Positions 26,351 to 34,689 of a stretch of 64,000 bases of DNA are shown piece after piece. Position numbers and translations under genes: made by a program. Numbering within the stretch: the first letter of the stretch is position 1; each line of letters starts with the position of its first letter. This stretch comes from an uncultured Kordia sp. GTDB lineage: Bacteria; Bacteroidota; Bacteroidia; Flavobacteriales; Flavobacteriaceae. The stretch covers positions 149,969 through 213,968 of the forward strand of contig NZ_CANLEA010000013.1 in assembly GCF_947489565.1 (NCBI RefSeq). Reading direction: 5' to 3'. Under the pieces are notes generated by a model. The model worked only from the letters and a program-made list of their open reading frames with translations. It had not been told where the DNA came from and ran no database searches.

Positions 26351-26413
26351 ATGGTCACGATTTCTATTGGCATTCTCAATAAGCTCATTTTGAAGCTTCA
26401 TAATCTTTAGTAA
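26351..26413 (-). pseudogene. Fragment of a coiled-coil gene like the one at 32440
   Basis: Read on the minus strand, 26413-26354 encodes LLKIMKLQNELIENANRN, which matches LLRIMKVQNELIENANKK of the 65-residue protein at 32440-32637 at 14 or more positions; the DNA agrees at about three of four bases. A TAG stop lies just upstream in frame (about 26420), and no good start fits, so it is probably a relic of a once longer gene. Confidence 0.6.
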
Positions 26414-26485
26414 ATAGAACTAGACTATAATAGAGAATTTAAGTAACTTGGTGTTTTATCTAAATTTTTAAACAAAACACGTTAC

Positions 26486-27754
26486 ATGTCTTATTCCCAA
26501 AGCCTTTTAGAATTTATTGATCAAAGTTCAACGGCATTCCATGCTGTAGAAAATTTAAAAAATGAATTATTTAAACAAAATTATACAGAATTAAAGGAAG
26601 AAGCCAATTGGTCGTTAGAAAAAGGAGGGAAGTATTTTGTAACAAGAGCAGAAGGATCAATTATCATATTCAAAACACCTAAGAAATGGACAAGTGATTA
26701 TGCTTTTTCTATTATTGGAGCACATACTGATTCACCATGTCTCAGAATAAAAAATAATCCTATTTCAACAAAAGAAGGCTATCAATTATTAAATATTGAA
26801 ATATATGGTGGTGTATTATTAACGAGTTGGTTTGACAAAGACCTGTATTTTGGTGGTCGAATAATTATTGAAACTGAAAATGGTCAATTAGAACAAAAAA
26901 TAATAAAAATAGAAAAAAGGCTACGCATACCTCGCTTGGCAATACATTTAGATAGAGAAGTAAATAAGGAAGGATTTAAACCAAACCCGCAAGAGCATAT
27001 GTTTCCTGTTATTGGGCTTTATAAAGACCTACAATTTGAAGATTGGATTAAAAAAGAAACAGGACTTTCTGGAACTATACTTAGTTGGGATTTATTTCTG
27101 TTTGATGCTGAAAAATCGAGTTTAGGAGGTATTCATAAAGAGTTCATTTTTGCGCCTAGGTTAGATAATTTAGCCAGTGTTCATGCATCATTTGAGGCTT
27201 TAAAAACAGCTGATTCTGAAAATAACAACATCCAAATGGCTGTATACTTCCAGCATGAAGAAATTGGTTCAGAATCTCAAAACGGAGCTAATTCTAACTT
27301 TTTGGAAGCTACTTTAAAACGTATTCATGGTCATATTTCTTCAAAAGAAGAAACTTATTTTCAAACCGTTGCACGTTCATTTTTTATATCAGCAGATATG
27401 GCACATGCGGTACATCCTAGTTATTCTGAAAAGCATGACGCCAATCACAAACCACACATTGGTGCTGGACCCGTCATAAAAAGTAATGCTAACATGCGTT
27501 ATGCAACCGATGCTTTTTCGATAGCCAAATTTAAGCAATGGTGTAACAAAGCAAATATTCCTTTTCAAGATTTTTGTAGCCGTAATGATATTGGCTGTGG
27601 CTCTACCATTGGACCTATGACTGCAGCAAAAATAGGCATCCCAACGATAGATGTTGGAAACCCAATGTTATCTATGCATAGTATTAGAGAAATGTGCGGT
27701 GTGAAAGATCATGATGCTATTATAAAAGTGTTTACTGAATTTTATAAGAGCTAA
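26486..27754 (+). CDS. M18-family aminopeptidase
   Basis: A 422-residue cytosolic zinc aminopeptidase, the usual length for bacterial M18 enzymes. Metal and catalytic motifs are visible: GAHTDSP, the Asp in PRLDNLASV, the Glu pair in FQHEEIGSES, SADMAHAVHPSY, and the final His in MLSMHSIREM. It removes N-terminal residues, often acidic or hydrophobic, from peptides. It is monocistronic, preceded by the protease terminator and the gene relic at 26351. Confidence 0.93.
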   Translation: MSYSQSLLEFIDQSSTAFHAVENLKNELFKQNYTELKEEANWSLEKGGKYFVTRAEGSIIIFKTPKKWTSDYAFSIIGAHTDSPCLRIKNNPISTKEGYQLLNIEIYGGVLLTSWFDKDLYFGGRIIIETENGQLEQKIIKIEKRLRIPRLAIHLDREVNKEGFKPNPQEHMFPVIGLYKDLQFEDWIKKETGLSGTILSWDLFLFDAEKSSLGGIHKEFIFAPRLDNLASVHASFEALKTADSENNNIQMAVYFQHEEIGSESQNGANSNFLEATLKRIHGHISSKEETYFQTVARSFFISADMAHAVHPSYSEKHDANHKPHIGAGPVIKSNANMRYATDAFSIAKFKQWCNKANIPFQDFCSRNDIGCGSTIGPMTAAKIGIPTIDVGNPMLSMHSIREMCGVKDHDAIIKVFTEFYKS

Positions 27755-27851
27755 AAGTTCGAATACTAATATCAAAGGATTCTTTACAAAAAAATAAAGG
27801 ATTCAATCATTGTGTCATGTAAGTATCTTTACTTATAAAACGACAGAAAGT

Positions 27852-27875
27852 AATTTTGCATAACGACTTATTATG
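27852..27875 (+). repeat. Left direct repeat flanking the ABC-3C island
   Basis: AATTTTGCATAACGAC, then TT, then ATTATG. The right copy at 33566-33589 differs only in having AA instead of TT (22 of 24 identical, same orientation). Together they bracket 5.7 kb with the conflict-type genes. Confidence 0.6.
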
Positions 27876-27915
27876 ACTACATATAAAATGTGTTATAATG
27901 TTCTCGCGTTATGTT

Positions 27916-27940
27916 ACTTTGCTTAGGCGAAAAGCAAAGT
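27916..27940. other. Hairpin near the island boundary
   Basis: ACTTTGCTT (27916-27924) and AAGCAAAGT (27932-27940) form a perfect 9-bp stem with a 7-nt loop AGGCGAA. No T tract that would make it an obvious terminator; role unknown. Confidence 0.45.
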
Positions 27941-28077
27941 TTAATCTTCACATTTTTAAAAAGTTATTACCTAAAAGTTTCTTCAAGAAAGGTAATGGAA
28001 CAATTTTTACACAAGTGACGTAGGAGGGAAGTGGAATAGTTGTGGAGTGGAATAAATATTACACAAACTGTTTCATA

Positions 28078-28123
28078 TTACGGTTTTCCGTAAAATATTA
28101 CTTGTTAATTATTCTTATATTTG
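28078..28123 (+). promoter_or_regulatory. Shared upstream sequence block, copy 2, with -7-like box
   Basis: TTACGG (28078-28083) inside the stem TTACGG-TTTT-CCGTAA, then TTACTTGTTAATTATTCTTA at 28098-28117. TATATTTG at 28116-28123 fits the Bacteroidota -7 consensus TAnnTTTG, 52 nt before the ABC-3C start. Likely the promoter region of the ABC-3C operon. Confidence 0.5.
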
Positions 28124-28175
28124 GAGTTGACCATATTGAATGTTTTTCCTGATTGCAATATATATCTAATAAAAT

Positions 28176-29396
28176 ATGATAAAAATAATACACGAAAATC
28201 CTGAAAAGGTAAATACTATAGTAATATTTATACATGGATTTATTGGTGGCGAAGAAACTTGGGTAAAAGAAAATGGAAGTAAGCCTTTAATAGACTATGT
28301 TTTTACAGATGGTCTTGAGAAAAAAGTAGATATTGGTCTATTTTTATATCATACAAAACTCTTAGAGTTTTTTCCTAAAATTAGCAGAATAGCAAAATTT
28401 CTTGAGAAAAAAAAAGCAACAAAGAACTTACCAATTGAGAGTTTAAGTGATCTATTATCTACACAGTTAAAATATAGGTGTACTAATTATGAAAATATAA
28501 TACTTATTGGTCATAGTATGGGCGGATTAATAGCTAAAAGATTTATTTTAAACGATATTAAACAACATTCTTCCTCAAAAGTTAAATTATATATATCATT
28601 AGCTACACCACATTCTGGTTCTGATTTAGCTACTTATGGTAAAAATATAATATCTAATTGCCAAGTAAAGGATTTAGCACCGTTAAGTAATAACATTAAT
28701 AGCTTAAATCAAGAATGGGTTCAATGTAAATCACTACCACAAAGGTTTTATGCACAAGGATTAAGTGATGATATTGTACCGAAAATCTCAGGAGTATCAT
28801 TTGATAGAGATAAAATAGAACCAATCTATTCAGACGATGACCATTTTACTATAATTATACCTGATAATGAAGACGATGTAATTGTACACGCACTTAGAAA
28901 AGAGTTAGGAGATTTTATAAAGAATAAAGAAATTCAAGAAATAGAAAATAAAGAAACGTTTGTAGACGAAGGTCAATACGATGAAGAAAAGTTTGTTTTA
29001 AAATTATTAATGGCCGATGTCCACGATAATTTAGTAGGAAATTCTAAACAAGCTTTTTATAGTGCAGAATTCACAGTTAGAAAATTAAATAGGTTAGGAG
29101 TTGATGTAAAAGAGTTAACTTCTCTTTATGAGAAGGTTAAAGAATTATTTATGTTAGAATTTGGAGATTTATTAAACGGAACTCATAAAAATTCTGATGC
29201 GTTAGTTACGGCTATTCATAGAAAAATAATAAACGAGGATAAAAATCATTTGAAATCATTATATACTTCACTTCAATCATTTCAAAAATTTGGAATGCTA
29301 CAGCAATTAGCTTCCATAGATGATGATATTTGGTGGGCAAAAGATAATAATATAAGTTCTTTGGAAGAATTTGAAATACAAATTAAGCAAAAATAA
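28176..29396 (+). CDS. Lipase-like alpha/beta hydrolase with C-terminal helical domain, probable ABC-3C effector
   Basis: A 406-residue protein without signal peptide. Residues 1-230 form an alpha/beta hydrolase: oxyanion region IFIHGFIGGEETW, nucleophile elbow GHSMGG, Asp in LSDDIVP and catalytic His in DDDHFTI. The substrate is probably a lipid or ester. Residues 260-406 are helical and end in an acidic Trp-containing stretch (DDDIWWAKD), a place where ABC-three-component (ABC-3C) effectors carry their coupling domain. The middle component starts 2 nt after its stop and the ATPase follows. I infer that the hydrolase is held inactive until the ATPase senses a threat; the activity is not proven. 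Confidence 0.75.
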   Translation: MIKIIHENPEKVNTIVIFIHGFIGGEETWVKENGSKPLIDYVFTDGLEKKVDIGLFLYHTKLLEFFPKISRIAKFLEKKKATKNLPIESLSDLLSTQLKYRCTNYENIILIGHSMGGLIAKRFILNDIKQHSSSKVKLYISLATPHSGSDLATYGKNIISNCQVKDLAPLSNNINSLNQEWVQCKSLPQRFYAQGLSDDIVPKISGVSFDRDKIEPIYSDDDHFTIIIPDNEDDVIVHALRKELGDFIKNKEIQEIENKETFVDEGQYDEEKFVLKLLMADVHDNLVGNSKQAFYSAEFTVRKLNRLGVDVKELTSLYEKVKELFMLEFGDLLNGTHKNSDALVTAIHRKIINEDKNHLKSLYTSLQSFQKFGMLQQLASIDDDIWWAKDNNISSLEEFEIQIKQK

Positions 29397-29398
29397 TA

Positions 29399-29914
29399 GT
29401 GACTAAAATACCTATATACATACCAGATTCTGAGGTTTATTTAAAATTAGGAAAATTGATATTATTATTAAACGAATTATCAACTAATTCAAAAAAAGAA
29501 CCTATACTTACTTTAGAAAAAATTTCAATTTTTGAGTTTTTAACAAAACATCCTATGCTTTTAAATAGAATTCTTTATTTGAAGAATAAAGAATTAATTG
29601 ATTTAAATAATTCCGAGAAATATTCAATTGAAGCATTATTCTTAGATAGAGGTCCCTTATTTAATTTTTCAACAAATAAAGTATTGCTTAACCTTTTGAT
29701 AGGATATAAATTCATAAATGTGAAGATTAAAAAAGATTTTGAAGTAAATTATTTTATAACTCAAAGAGGAATAGAATACGCTCAAAATTTAGATTCCCAA
29801 TACTTCAAAAGATTGAAGCGTATTTATAAAAAGATAACTCCTATAAAATCATTAAGCTATTCTAATATTAATAAACTAATTGAACCTTATCTAAATTATG
29901 GCATTAAAGATTAA
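29399..29914 (+). CDS. ABC-3C middle component
   Basis: A 171-residue protein with a GTG start (29399) 2 nt after the preceding stop. It has helical, winged-helix-like character (SIFEFLTKHPMLLNRILYLK, NKVLLNLLIGYKFINVK, YFITQRGIEYAQNL), in keeping with middle components of ABC-3C systems, which link effector and ATPase. Its end overlaps the ATPase start by 17 nt, so the three proteins are produced together. The call rests on size, fold pattern and position. Confidence 0.7.
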   Translation: MTKIPIYIPDSEVYLKLGKLILLLNELSTNSKKEPILTLEKISIFEFLTKHPMLLNRILYLKNKELIDLNNSEKYSIEALFLDRGPLFNFSTNKVLLNLLIGYKFINVKIKKDFEVNYFITQRGIEYAQNLDSQYFKRLKRIYKKITPIKSLSYSNINKLIEPYLNYGIKD

Positions 29915-32327
29915 AACACCTAAACTAATTGTTAGAAACTTAGTTCTTATTGGACATAGAAAAAATTACAAAGTACCTTTTAATAATGGTTTCAATTTAA
30001 TTTATGGAGATTCAGATACTGGTAAATCAAGTATTTTGAATTTAATCAATTATTGCCTAGGTGCTAGCTCAGTCGATTTATATGATGAAATAGAGTTAGC
30101 TGGTGATTATTGTTTGTTAGAGGTGTTATTAACGGGAGAAAAATATACAATTAAAAGAGATATTTTTAATCCAAAGGCAGAAATTGAAGTTTATAGGTGT
30201 TCTTATGATGAAATTGATAATATCTTTCCTAAATATTATTCTCCAAATTATAATAAAGTTAGCGAAGATGGTTTTTTTTCAGAGTTCCTTTTATCATCAA
30301 TGAATATACCAATTACCAAGCTAAAACAATCTCCAACAAAGGAGGATTCTAAAATGGTAACATTGAGTTTTCGTGATATATTTAGATTTAATTATTTAAA
30401 TCAAGATAAAGTTGGTAGTAAAAAGTTATTAGGAGAGAACTTTGCCTATTTGACAAAATTAAAAGAGACATTTAAGTTGATGTATAATGCTCTTGATACT
30501 CAAATCTTACAATTAGAAGAGTCAATATCAGAACTAGTTAAAGAACGTAATGATTTAAATAAACGAAATATTTCAGTTTCAAGTTTTCTAAAAGAAACTA
30601 AAATAGATTCTTTAAAAGTTTTAGAAGAAAGGAAAGAAGAAAAAGAAGCAGAATACTTATTACTAAAAAGTACTTTAAAGGAAATAGATAAAAGTATCTT
30701 ATCAGACAGCTCTGAACTTGATGGTTTAAGGAAAAACATTAGTAATTTAGAAAAGCAATTACTTGATTATATTAATGATCGATCTCTTAAGCAACAAGCT
30801 ATTAAGCAAAACATAGCCTTGAGAAATGAATATGCAAATGATATTAGAAAGATAATTAGTACGATTGAAGTTTTGAAAAAGTTCCCAAAAATAGAGGATA
30901 AAGACACTAGTTGTCCTGTATGTGAACAAAATATTAAATTAAGTGTTCTTAAAAAGCAATTTGCAAATACCGATACAGAAACTATAAAATCAGAACTTAA
31001 TGGATTAAGAAGAAGGCAGAAAGAATTAATAAAAATCCATACTAATTTAAGAGAAGATATATCTAAATATGACTCAATAATTACTTTAAATACTGAAAAT
31101 TTAGATGAAATGAGGTTACAATTTGATAATCAAACTAAAGAAATTGTAACTCCTTTTATTAGTCAAAGAGATACTATATCTTCAAAAATTGGAAGTATAA
31201 ATAGTGATCTTAAAAATCTTCAACATTTTTATAAAATACGCAATCAACAAACTATTATTGATGCTGAGATTGTGACTTTGGATAATAGAATCACAGTATT
31301 TAGAGATGATTTAAAAGTATTAAAAGATTCAGCTCCAAGTTTAGATAGAGTTTTTCTAAAATTAGGAACTACTTTAGAAGAGTTTTTAAAATTTGTCGGA
31401 ATGAAAAATGTAACTAATATTTCTATTTCATCTAAAAGTTATCTACCTATAATAAGAAATAGAGATTATGAAAAAATTACTTCTGGTGGAGTGAGAACGC
31501 TAAGTTCTGTAGGGTTTTATCTTAGTTTACTTGAATATGCAATTAGTAATGGTGTTAATTATCCATCGCTTTTAATGATAGATACAATTGCAAAGTATAT
31601 AGGTAAAACGAAAGAAGCTGATTTATCAAATACAAGTATAGAAGAGGATTTAAAAGAAGGAATGAAAGATGCTACTAAATATGAAAATATTTATAATTAT
31701 TTAATTAATTTAAGCTTGAAGTCATCTGATAGTTTTCAAATTATTGTTGTTGATAACGATGTTCCAAAAACATTAGAAGAAAAACTAAAACCCTTTATAG
31801 CTAAACATTATACAACAACTCCAACAACAATAAGTGATGAAATTGGATTTATTGACGATGCTTATGAAGTCAATTACACTAGAGATAATAGTGAAGAACT
31901 TAATAATAATTTTGATGTGGATTCTTATGATTTAGACTCTAATTCTCAATTATCAAATTATATAAATATATTAGCTCTAGTTGATTACAATAACTACGAA
32001 GAAATCCCAATAATGTCAAATGAAATAATGTTTTTTACTAATTCAAATTTCAGAAATACCGATGGAAAAGAGATTACTCTTAGGAAGAATTATATTTGGC
32101 TTCAAACATTAGATAACAAAAAACTATTTATAAAGAAATCACTTAATGAAGTCTTAAATGTTTTACCAGAAAATTTTTATTGGTTAAATCGTCAATATAT
32201 AGTTAATCTAACTTTAATAAGAAGTGTGAGTAATAATTTTGTAGTATTTGATGATATAAAAATCAAAATTGAATCTAATTATTTATTGGAATTTCAGCAA
32301 GCTTATAAAAACTTTATAAAAAAGTGA
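29898..32327 (+). CDS. ABC-3C SMC/Rad50-like ATPase with C-terminal LytTR-like domain
   Basis: An 809-residue ATPase of the DUF3732/ABC-3C type. Walker A GDSDTGKSS (37-45) is followed by YCLGAS; a long coiled coil (about 190-490) holds a zinc-hook CPVC (Cys339, Cys342); an ABC signature-like TSGGVRTLSS (528-537) and Walker B YPSLLMID562 close the head. After a low-complexity linker (650-695), residues ~700-809 look like a LytTR DNA-binding domain: KKLFIKKSLNEVL and FYWLNRQYIVNLTLI followed by beta strands. I know of LytTR domains on response regulators (one is at 9483), not on this ATPase class. It probably uses ATP-driven conformational change to license the hydrolase; the DNA role of the tail is inference. 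Confidence 0.8.
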   Translation: MALKIKTPKLIVRNLVLIGHRKNYKVPFNNGFNLIYGDSDTGKSSILNLINYCLGASSVDLYDEIELAGDYCLLEVLLTGEKYTIKRDIFNPKAEIEVYRCSYDEIDNIFPKYYSPNYNKVSEDGFFSEFLLSSMNIPITKLKQSPTKEDSKMVTLSFRDIFRFNYLNQDKVGSKKLLGENFAYLTKLKETFKLMYNALDTQILQLEESISELVKERNDLNKRNISVSSFLKETKIDSLKVLEERKEEKEAEYLLLKSTLKEIDKSILSDSSELDGLRKNISNLEKQLLDYINDRSLKQQAIKQNIALRNEYANDIRKIISTIEVLKKFPKIEDKDTSCPVCEQNIKLSVLKKQFANTDTETIKSELNGLRRRQKELIKIHTNLREDISKYDSIITLNTENLDEMRLQFDNQTKEIVTPFISQRDTISSKIGSINSDLKNLQHFYKIRNQQTIIDAEIVTLDNRITVFRDDLKVLKDSAPSLDRVFLKLGTTLEEFLKFVGMKNVTNISISSKSYLPIIRNRDYEKITSGGVRTLSSVGFYLSLLEYAISNGVNYPSLLMIDTIAKYIGKTKEADLSNTSIEEDLKEGMKDATKYENIYNYLINLSLKSSDSFQIIVVDNDVPKTLEEKLKPFIAKHYTTTPTTISDEIGFIDDAYEVNYTRDNSEELNNNFDVDSYDLDSNSQLSNYINILALVDYNNYEEIPIMSNEIMFFTNSNFRNTDGKEITLRKNYIWLQTLDNKKLFIKKSLNEVLNVLPENFYWLNRQYIVNLTLIRSVSNNFVVFDDIKIKIESNYLLEFQQAYKNFIKK

Positions 32328-32439
32328 TTTTATTTTTTTGCTATTAAATTATTTGAAATGTTTTACCGAAGAAAATCTTAATTAATACCATAAAATCTTG
32401 TCTAAAGTAATAGTATATTTCTTTTGTGAATAATTCATC

Positions 32440-32637
32440 TCACTCAAACTTCCCAGTTCCATAATTAACACGTTTCTTAAAATCTATAATTTCATCTTTC
32501 AGTTTCTTATTAGCGTTTTCTATGAGTTCATTTTGAACTTTCATAATGCGTAATAAATCATGAATGGCGTTTAAGTTTTCTAGTTGTGTATAAACTACTT
32601 TCTCTAAATCAGCTTTTGTGTATTTTGGAAATGGCAT
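32440..32637 (-). CDS. Small coiled-coil protein
   Basis: A 65-residue, charged, helical protein (LRIMKVQNELIENANKKLKDE) without signal peptide. A relic with a nearly identical core is at 26351-26413, which supports that this is a real, conserved gene and not a chance ORF. It is divergent from the XRE regulator at 32775, and both flank an inverted-repeat operator. The role is unknown; a regulator partner or small antitoxin-like protein would be guesses. Confidence 0.6.
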   Translation of the reverse strand: MPFPKYTKADLEKVVYTQLENLNAIHDLLRIMKVQNELIENANKKLKDEIIDFKKRVNYGTGKFE

Positions 32638-32659
32638 TGTTCTTGTTTTAAGATTAAAT

Positions 32660-32729
32660 ATTCCGATTATCAGAACAAATATATATAAAAACGGATAAAA
32701 TAAAAATCAATAGTTCATAAAATCGGAAT
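32660..32729. promoter_or_regulatory. Inverted-repeat operator between divergent genes
   Basis: ATTCCGATTATCAGAAC (32660-32676) and GTTCATAAAATCGGAAT (32713-32729) are inverted copies with a few mismatches, placed symmetrically between the coiled-coil gene and the XRE gene. This is a probable binding site for the XRE regulator, which would control itself and its neighbour. Confidence 0.5.
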
Positions 32730-32774
32730 AATTTATCTTATTATATAAATTTATGTTCTTAAAATCAAACAATA

Positions 32775-32996
32775 ATGACCGAATTAGGTTTATTCTTATC
32801 AAAAAAATCAGTAAATCGTTCCGATGTTGCTAGAAAAACAGGAATAAGTAAAACTAGACTTAGTGAACTAGCTAACAATCAAAAAACTAAGCTAAGAGCT
32901 GATGAATTATATCTAATTGCTTTAGCTATCGATGTTGATCCTTGTGATATCTTCAAAGAAATTTGCGCAGACCTTAAATTAAAAGACGAAAATTAG
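32775..32996 (+). CDS. XRE-family HTH regulator
   Basis: A 73-residue protein consisting of an HTH_XRE fold: MTELGLFLSKKSVNRSDVA as helix 1, then KTGISKTRLSELANN as the helix-turn-helix, and a DPCDIF tail motif that is typical of these proteins. Such short cI/Cro-like repressors often guard mobile or conflict genes. It sits 137 bp from the divergent coiled-coil gene with an inverted repeat between them. Likely represses its own promoter; an effect on the ABC-3C operon is possible but unproven. Confidence 0.85.
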   Translation: MTELGLFLSKKSVNRSDVARKTGISKTRLSELANNQKTKLRADELYLIALAIDVDPCDIFKEICADLKLKDEN

Positions 32997-33803
32997 TCCA
33001 TAAACGCAAGCGCCAAAACGACCTCAGAAAACTTTGGTCAAAACAATAGGCGAGTGAGCGTCTATATTCTAGAGATGAAGCAATATTGTTATTGAGAACT
33101 CTGTATTTTAATCGAAATCCAAAACAAGCTAAAGAACTCAAAACGCTTCTAAAATATAGCGAACGAGCCGTAATTGTTTCCAAAGTTTTATGAAGTCTTG
33201 ATTTTTGTTTCTTTTTATCAAGAAAAAGACAAAATAAAAAACTACAAAAGGTTCTCATTAAAACTCAAAAGCTATTTAACATAACGAAAATCAAAAAGGT
33301 TTTTATGAAAACAAACAGTTAGCATAGTTATAGAAAATTCTTCGCAGAAAATTTTTATAATTATGCGACAGGCTAACGTAAAGGTTATAAAACTTTTTCT
33401 AACGAAATGATTCTAATTTATACAATGTTTGTGTAGAATTTCTAAAGTAGCTTTTGTGCGGCTGGAAAGCGTTGGAAAATTATTCGCATCATTTTATTTT
33501 AAATTAAAGAGCTCATGAATGCTACGCATTTGTGTTTGAAAAGCAATAAAGCATTTGCGCGCGGCAATTTTGCATAACGACAAATTATGGGACAAATGTC
33601 TAACTAAAAAGGTAATCGCTGAGAATAGCGTATTTTATTTTTTCTTAACCCAAGTACTAAATATCCTTAATAAACTAGACAGATTCTGGGATATTTAGCA
33701 TAATGTAGAATTATAGCCTACAAATACATTTGTACTATAATTTATATTATGTTAAATAGAATATTTCAACAACACTACAACCTTCACCATCAATCCTATA
33801 TTT
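32997..33803. other. 807-bp gene-poor stretch at the right end of the ABC-3C island
   Basis: No supportable gene in 807 bp. A 94-codon minus-strand frame (32974-33258) is open but unusual in composition (Leu/Ser/Arg/Phe rich), overlaps the XRE gene and has no coding signal I trust. An imperfect inverted repeat begins GTTAGCATAGTTATA at 33318 and ends in ATAATTATGCGACAGGCTAAC near 33380. The right direct repeat of the island is at 33566-33589. The remainder shows no structure I can defend. Confidence 0.4.
33566..33589 (+). repeat. Right direct repeat flanking the ABC-3C island
   Basis: AATTTTGCATAACGAC, then AA, then ATTATG; same orientation as the left copy at 27852-27875 (22 of 24 identical). 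Confidence 0.6.
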
Positions 33804-34523
33804 CTAGTCCTCTATGGCTTTGAGTTCTTTACGATATCCAATTAAATCATTTTTTAAAGCTGTAATGATCTGTCCATAACCATTCACATATAAAAAACGT
33901 AACGACGCTATTCTTGCTTTGTGCTGTTTGTTATTCGTAAAATAATCCACACAATCGTTTTGACATTTTAAGTTGGTAATGAATTCTGTATACCAATCTT
34001 GTGTGCGTTCAATTTCTTTCAAGTTCTCTGTGATGGTTGTAAAAATTAGACGCTCTACAGATTTTATTTCTTCCAGGTACATTTTATAAGCAGAATTTAA
34101 ATCCAACAATTTTTCAGATGCTTTGGTTTCGTTCAACGTTGCATTGTCAATCATCGTAATGGCGTGTGTATCGATATCCATAGTATTGACTTCAAACAGT
34201 AAGGATCCTAAAATATTTCCAAATAAAGGATTCGAACCATCTTCTGAAGTTTTCAAATAATTCAAATAATTTTGCTGCAACGTATCCAAATTCTTTTGAT
34301 AAACATTTATAGCTTCAATATCTTTGTCTAATTGCTTAATAATGTTTTGTTTAAGCTCTACATTTGCATTATTTAGCTGTTTTCGCTGATTCCAATTGTT
34401 AATTCCCACAGCAATCAAAATTCCAATTACAACCAAAATAATCTCACCAGAAGCGTATTTAAGGTATTTTTTAAAGTTCTTTCCTCCCATATACTCAAAA
34501 CGTTGTTTGTTAAATAATCTCAT
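33804..34523 (-). CDS. DUF6090-family membrane protein
   Basis: The frame is open from 34619, but Met at 34523 gives the family-typical start (MRLFNKQRFEYMGGKNFKKY), so the protein has 239 residues. The block YLKYASGEIILVVIGILIAVG followed by INNWN is the hallmark of DUF6090-type proteins of Flavobacteriaceae: one membrane helix followed by a helical extracytoplasmic domain. Function is unknown. It is divergent from the efflux gene at 34690. Confidence 0.75.
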   Translation of the reverse strand: MRLFNKQRFEYMGGKNFKKYLKYASGEIILVVIGILIAVGINNWNQRKQLNNANVELKQNIIKQLDKDIEAINVYQKNLDTLQQNYLNYLKTSEDGSNPLFGNILGSLLFEVNTMDIDTHAITMIDNATLNETKASEKLLDLNSAYKMYLEEIKSVERLIFTTITENLKEIERTQDWYTEFITNLKCQNDCVDYFTNNKQHKARIASLRFLYVNGYGQIITALKNDLIGYRKELKAIED

Positions 34524-34601
34524 AAGCGAAAATCTGGTTCTAATATAGTAAATTATGGTGTTAGGTGTTTGGTCTTTGGTCGCTTCGCTGTTAGTCAAGC
34601 C

Positions 34602-34625
34602 CCAAGACCCAAGACCCAAGACCCA
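34602..34625. repeat. Short tandem repeat AAGACCC
   Basis: Three copies of a 7-bp unit CAAGACC in a row; a GGTCTTTGG at 34571-34579 can pair with the CCCAAGACC that follows. Intergenic; may be a mutation hot spot or a hairpin, with no obvious role. Confidence 0.5.
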
Positions 34626-34689
34626 AATTTAACACAAAGCTTTCATTTTTTAAAACACTTAACTCAACCAGAAGCCGTACTTTTGCAAA

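Larger units (their letters stand above)
27755..28175. other. Intergenic boundary of the ABC-3C island
   Basis: 421 bp without a gene. It holds the left copy of a 24-bp direct repeat (27852-27875), a 9-bp hairpin (27916-27940) and the shared upstream block (28078-28117) with a -7-like TATATTTG at 28116-28123. Base composition becomes more AT-rich toward the island. Confidence 0.55.

Noticed and set aside
27916..27940. Hairpin considered as terminator of the M18 gene
   Set aside because: It is 162 bp from the stop, has no T tract and lies by the island boundary; left as a hairpin of unknown role.
32974..33258. 94-codon minus-strand frame overlapping the XRE gene
   Set aside because: Composition is odd for a protein and there is no recognised domain; kept only as an observation for a possible RNA or repeat.
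33318..33380. Imperfect palindrome with GTTAGC ... GCTAAC considered as an integron attC site
   Set aside because: In attC the outer ends read RYYYAAC ... GTTRRRY; here the order is inverted, and no integrase is present.
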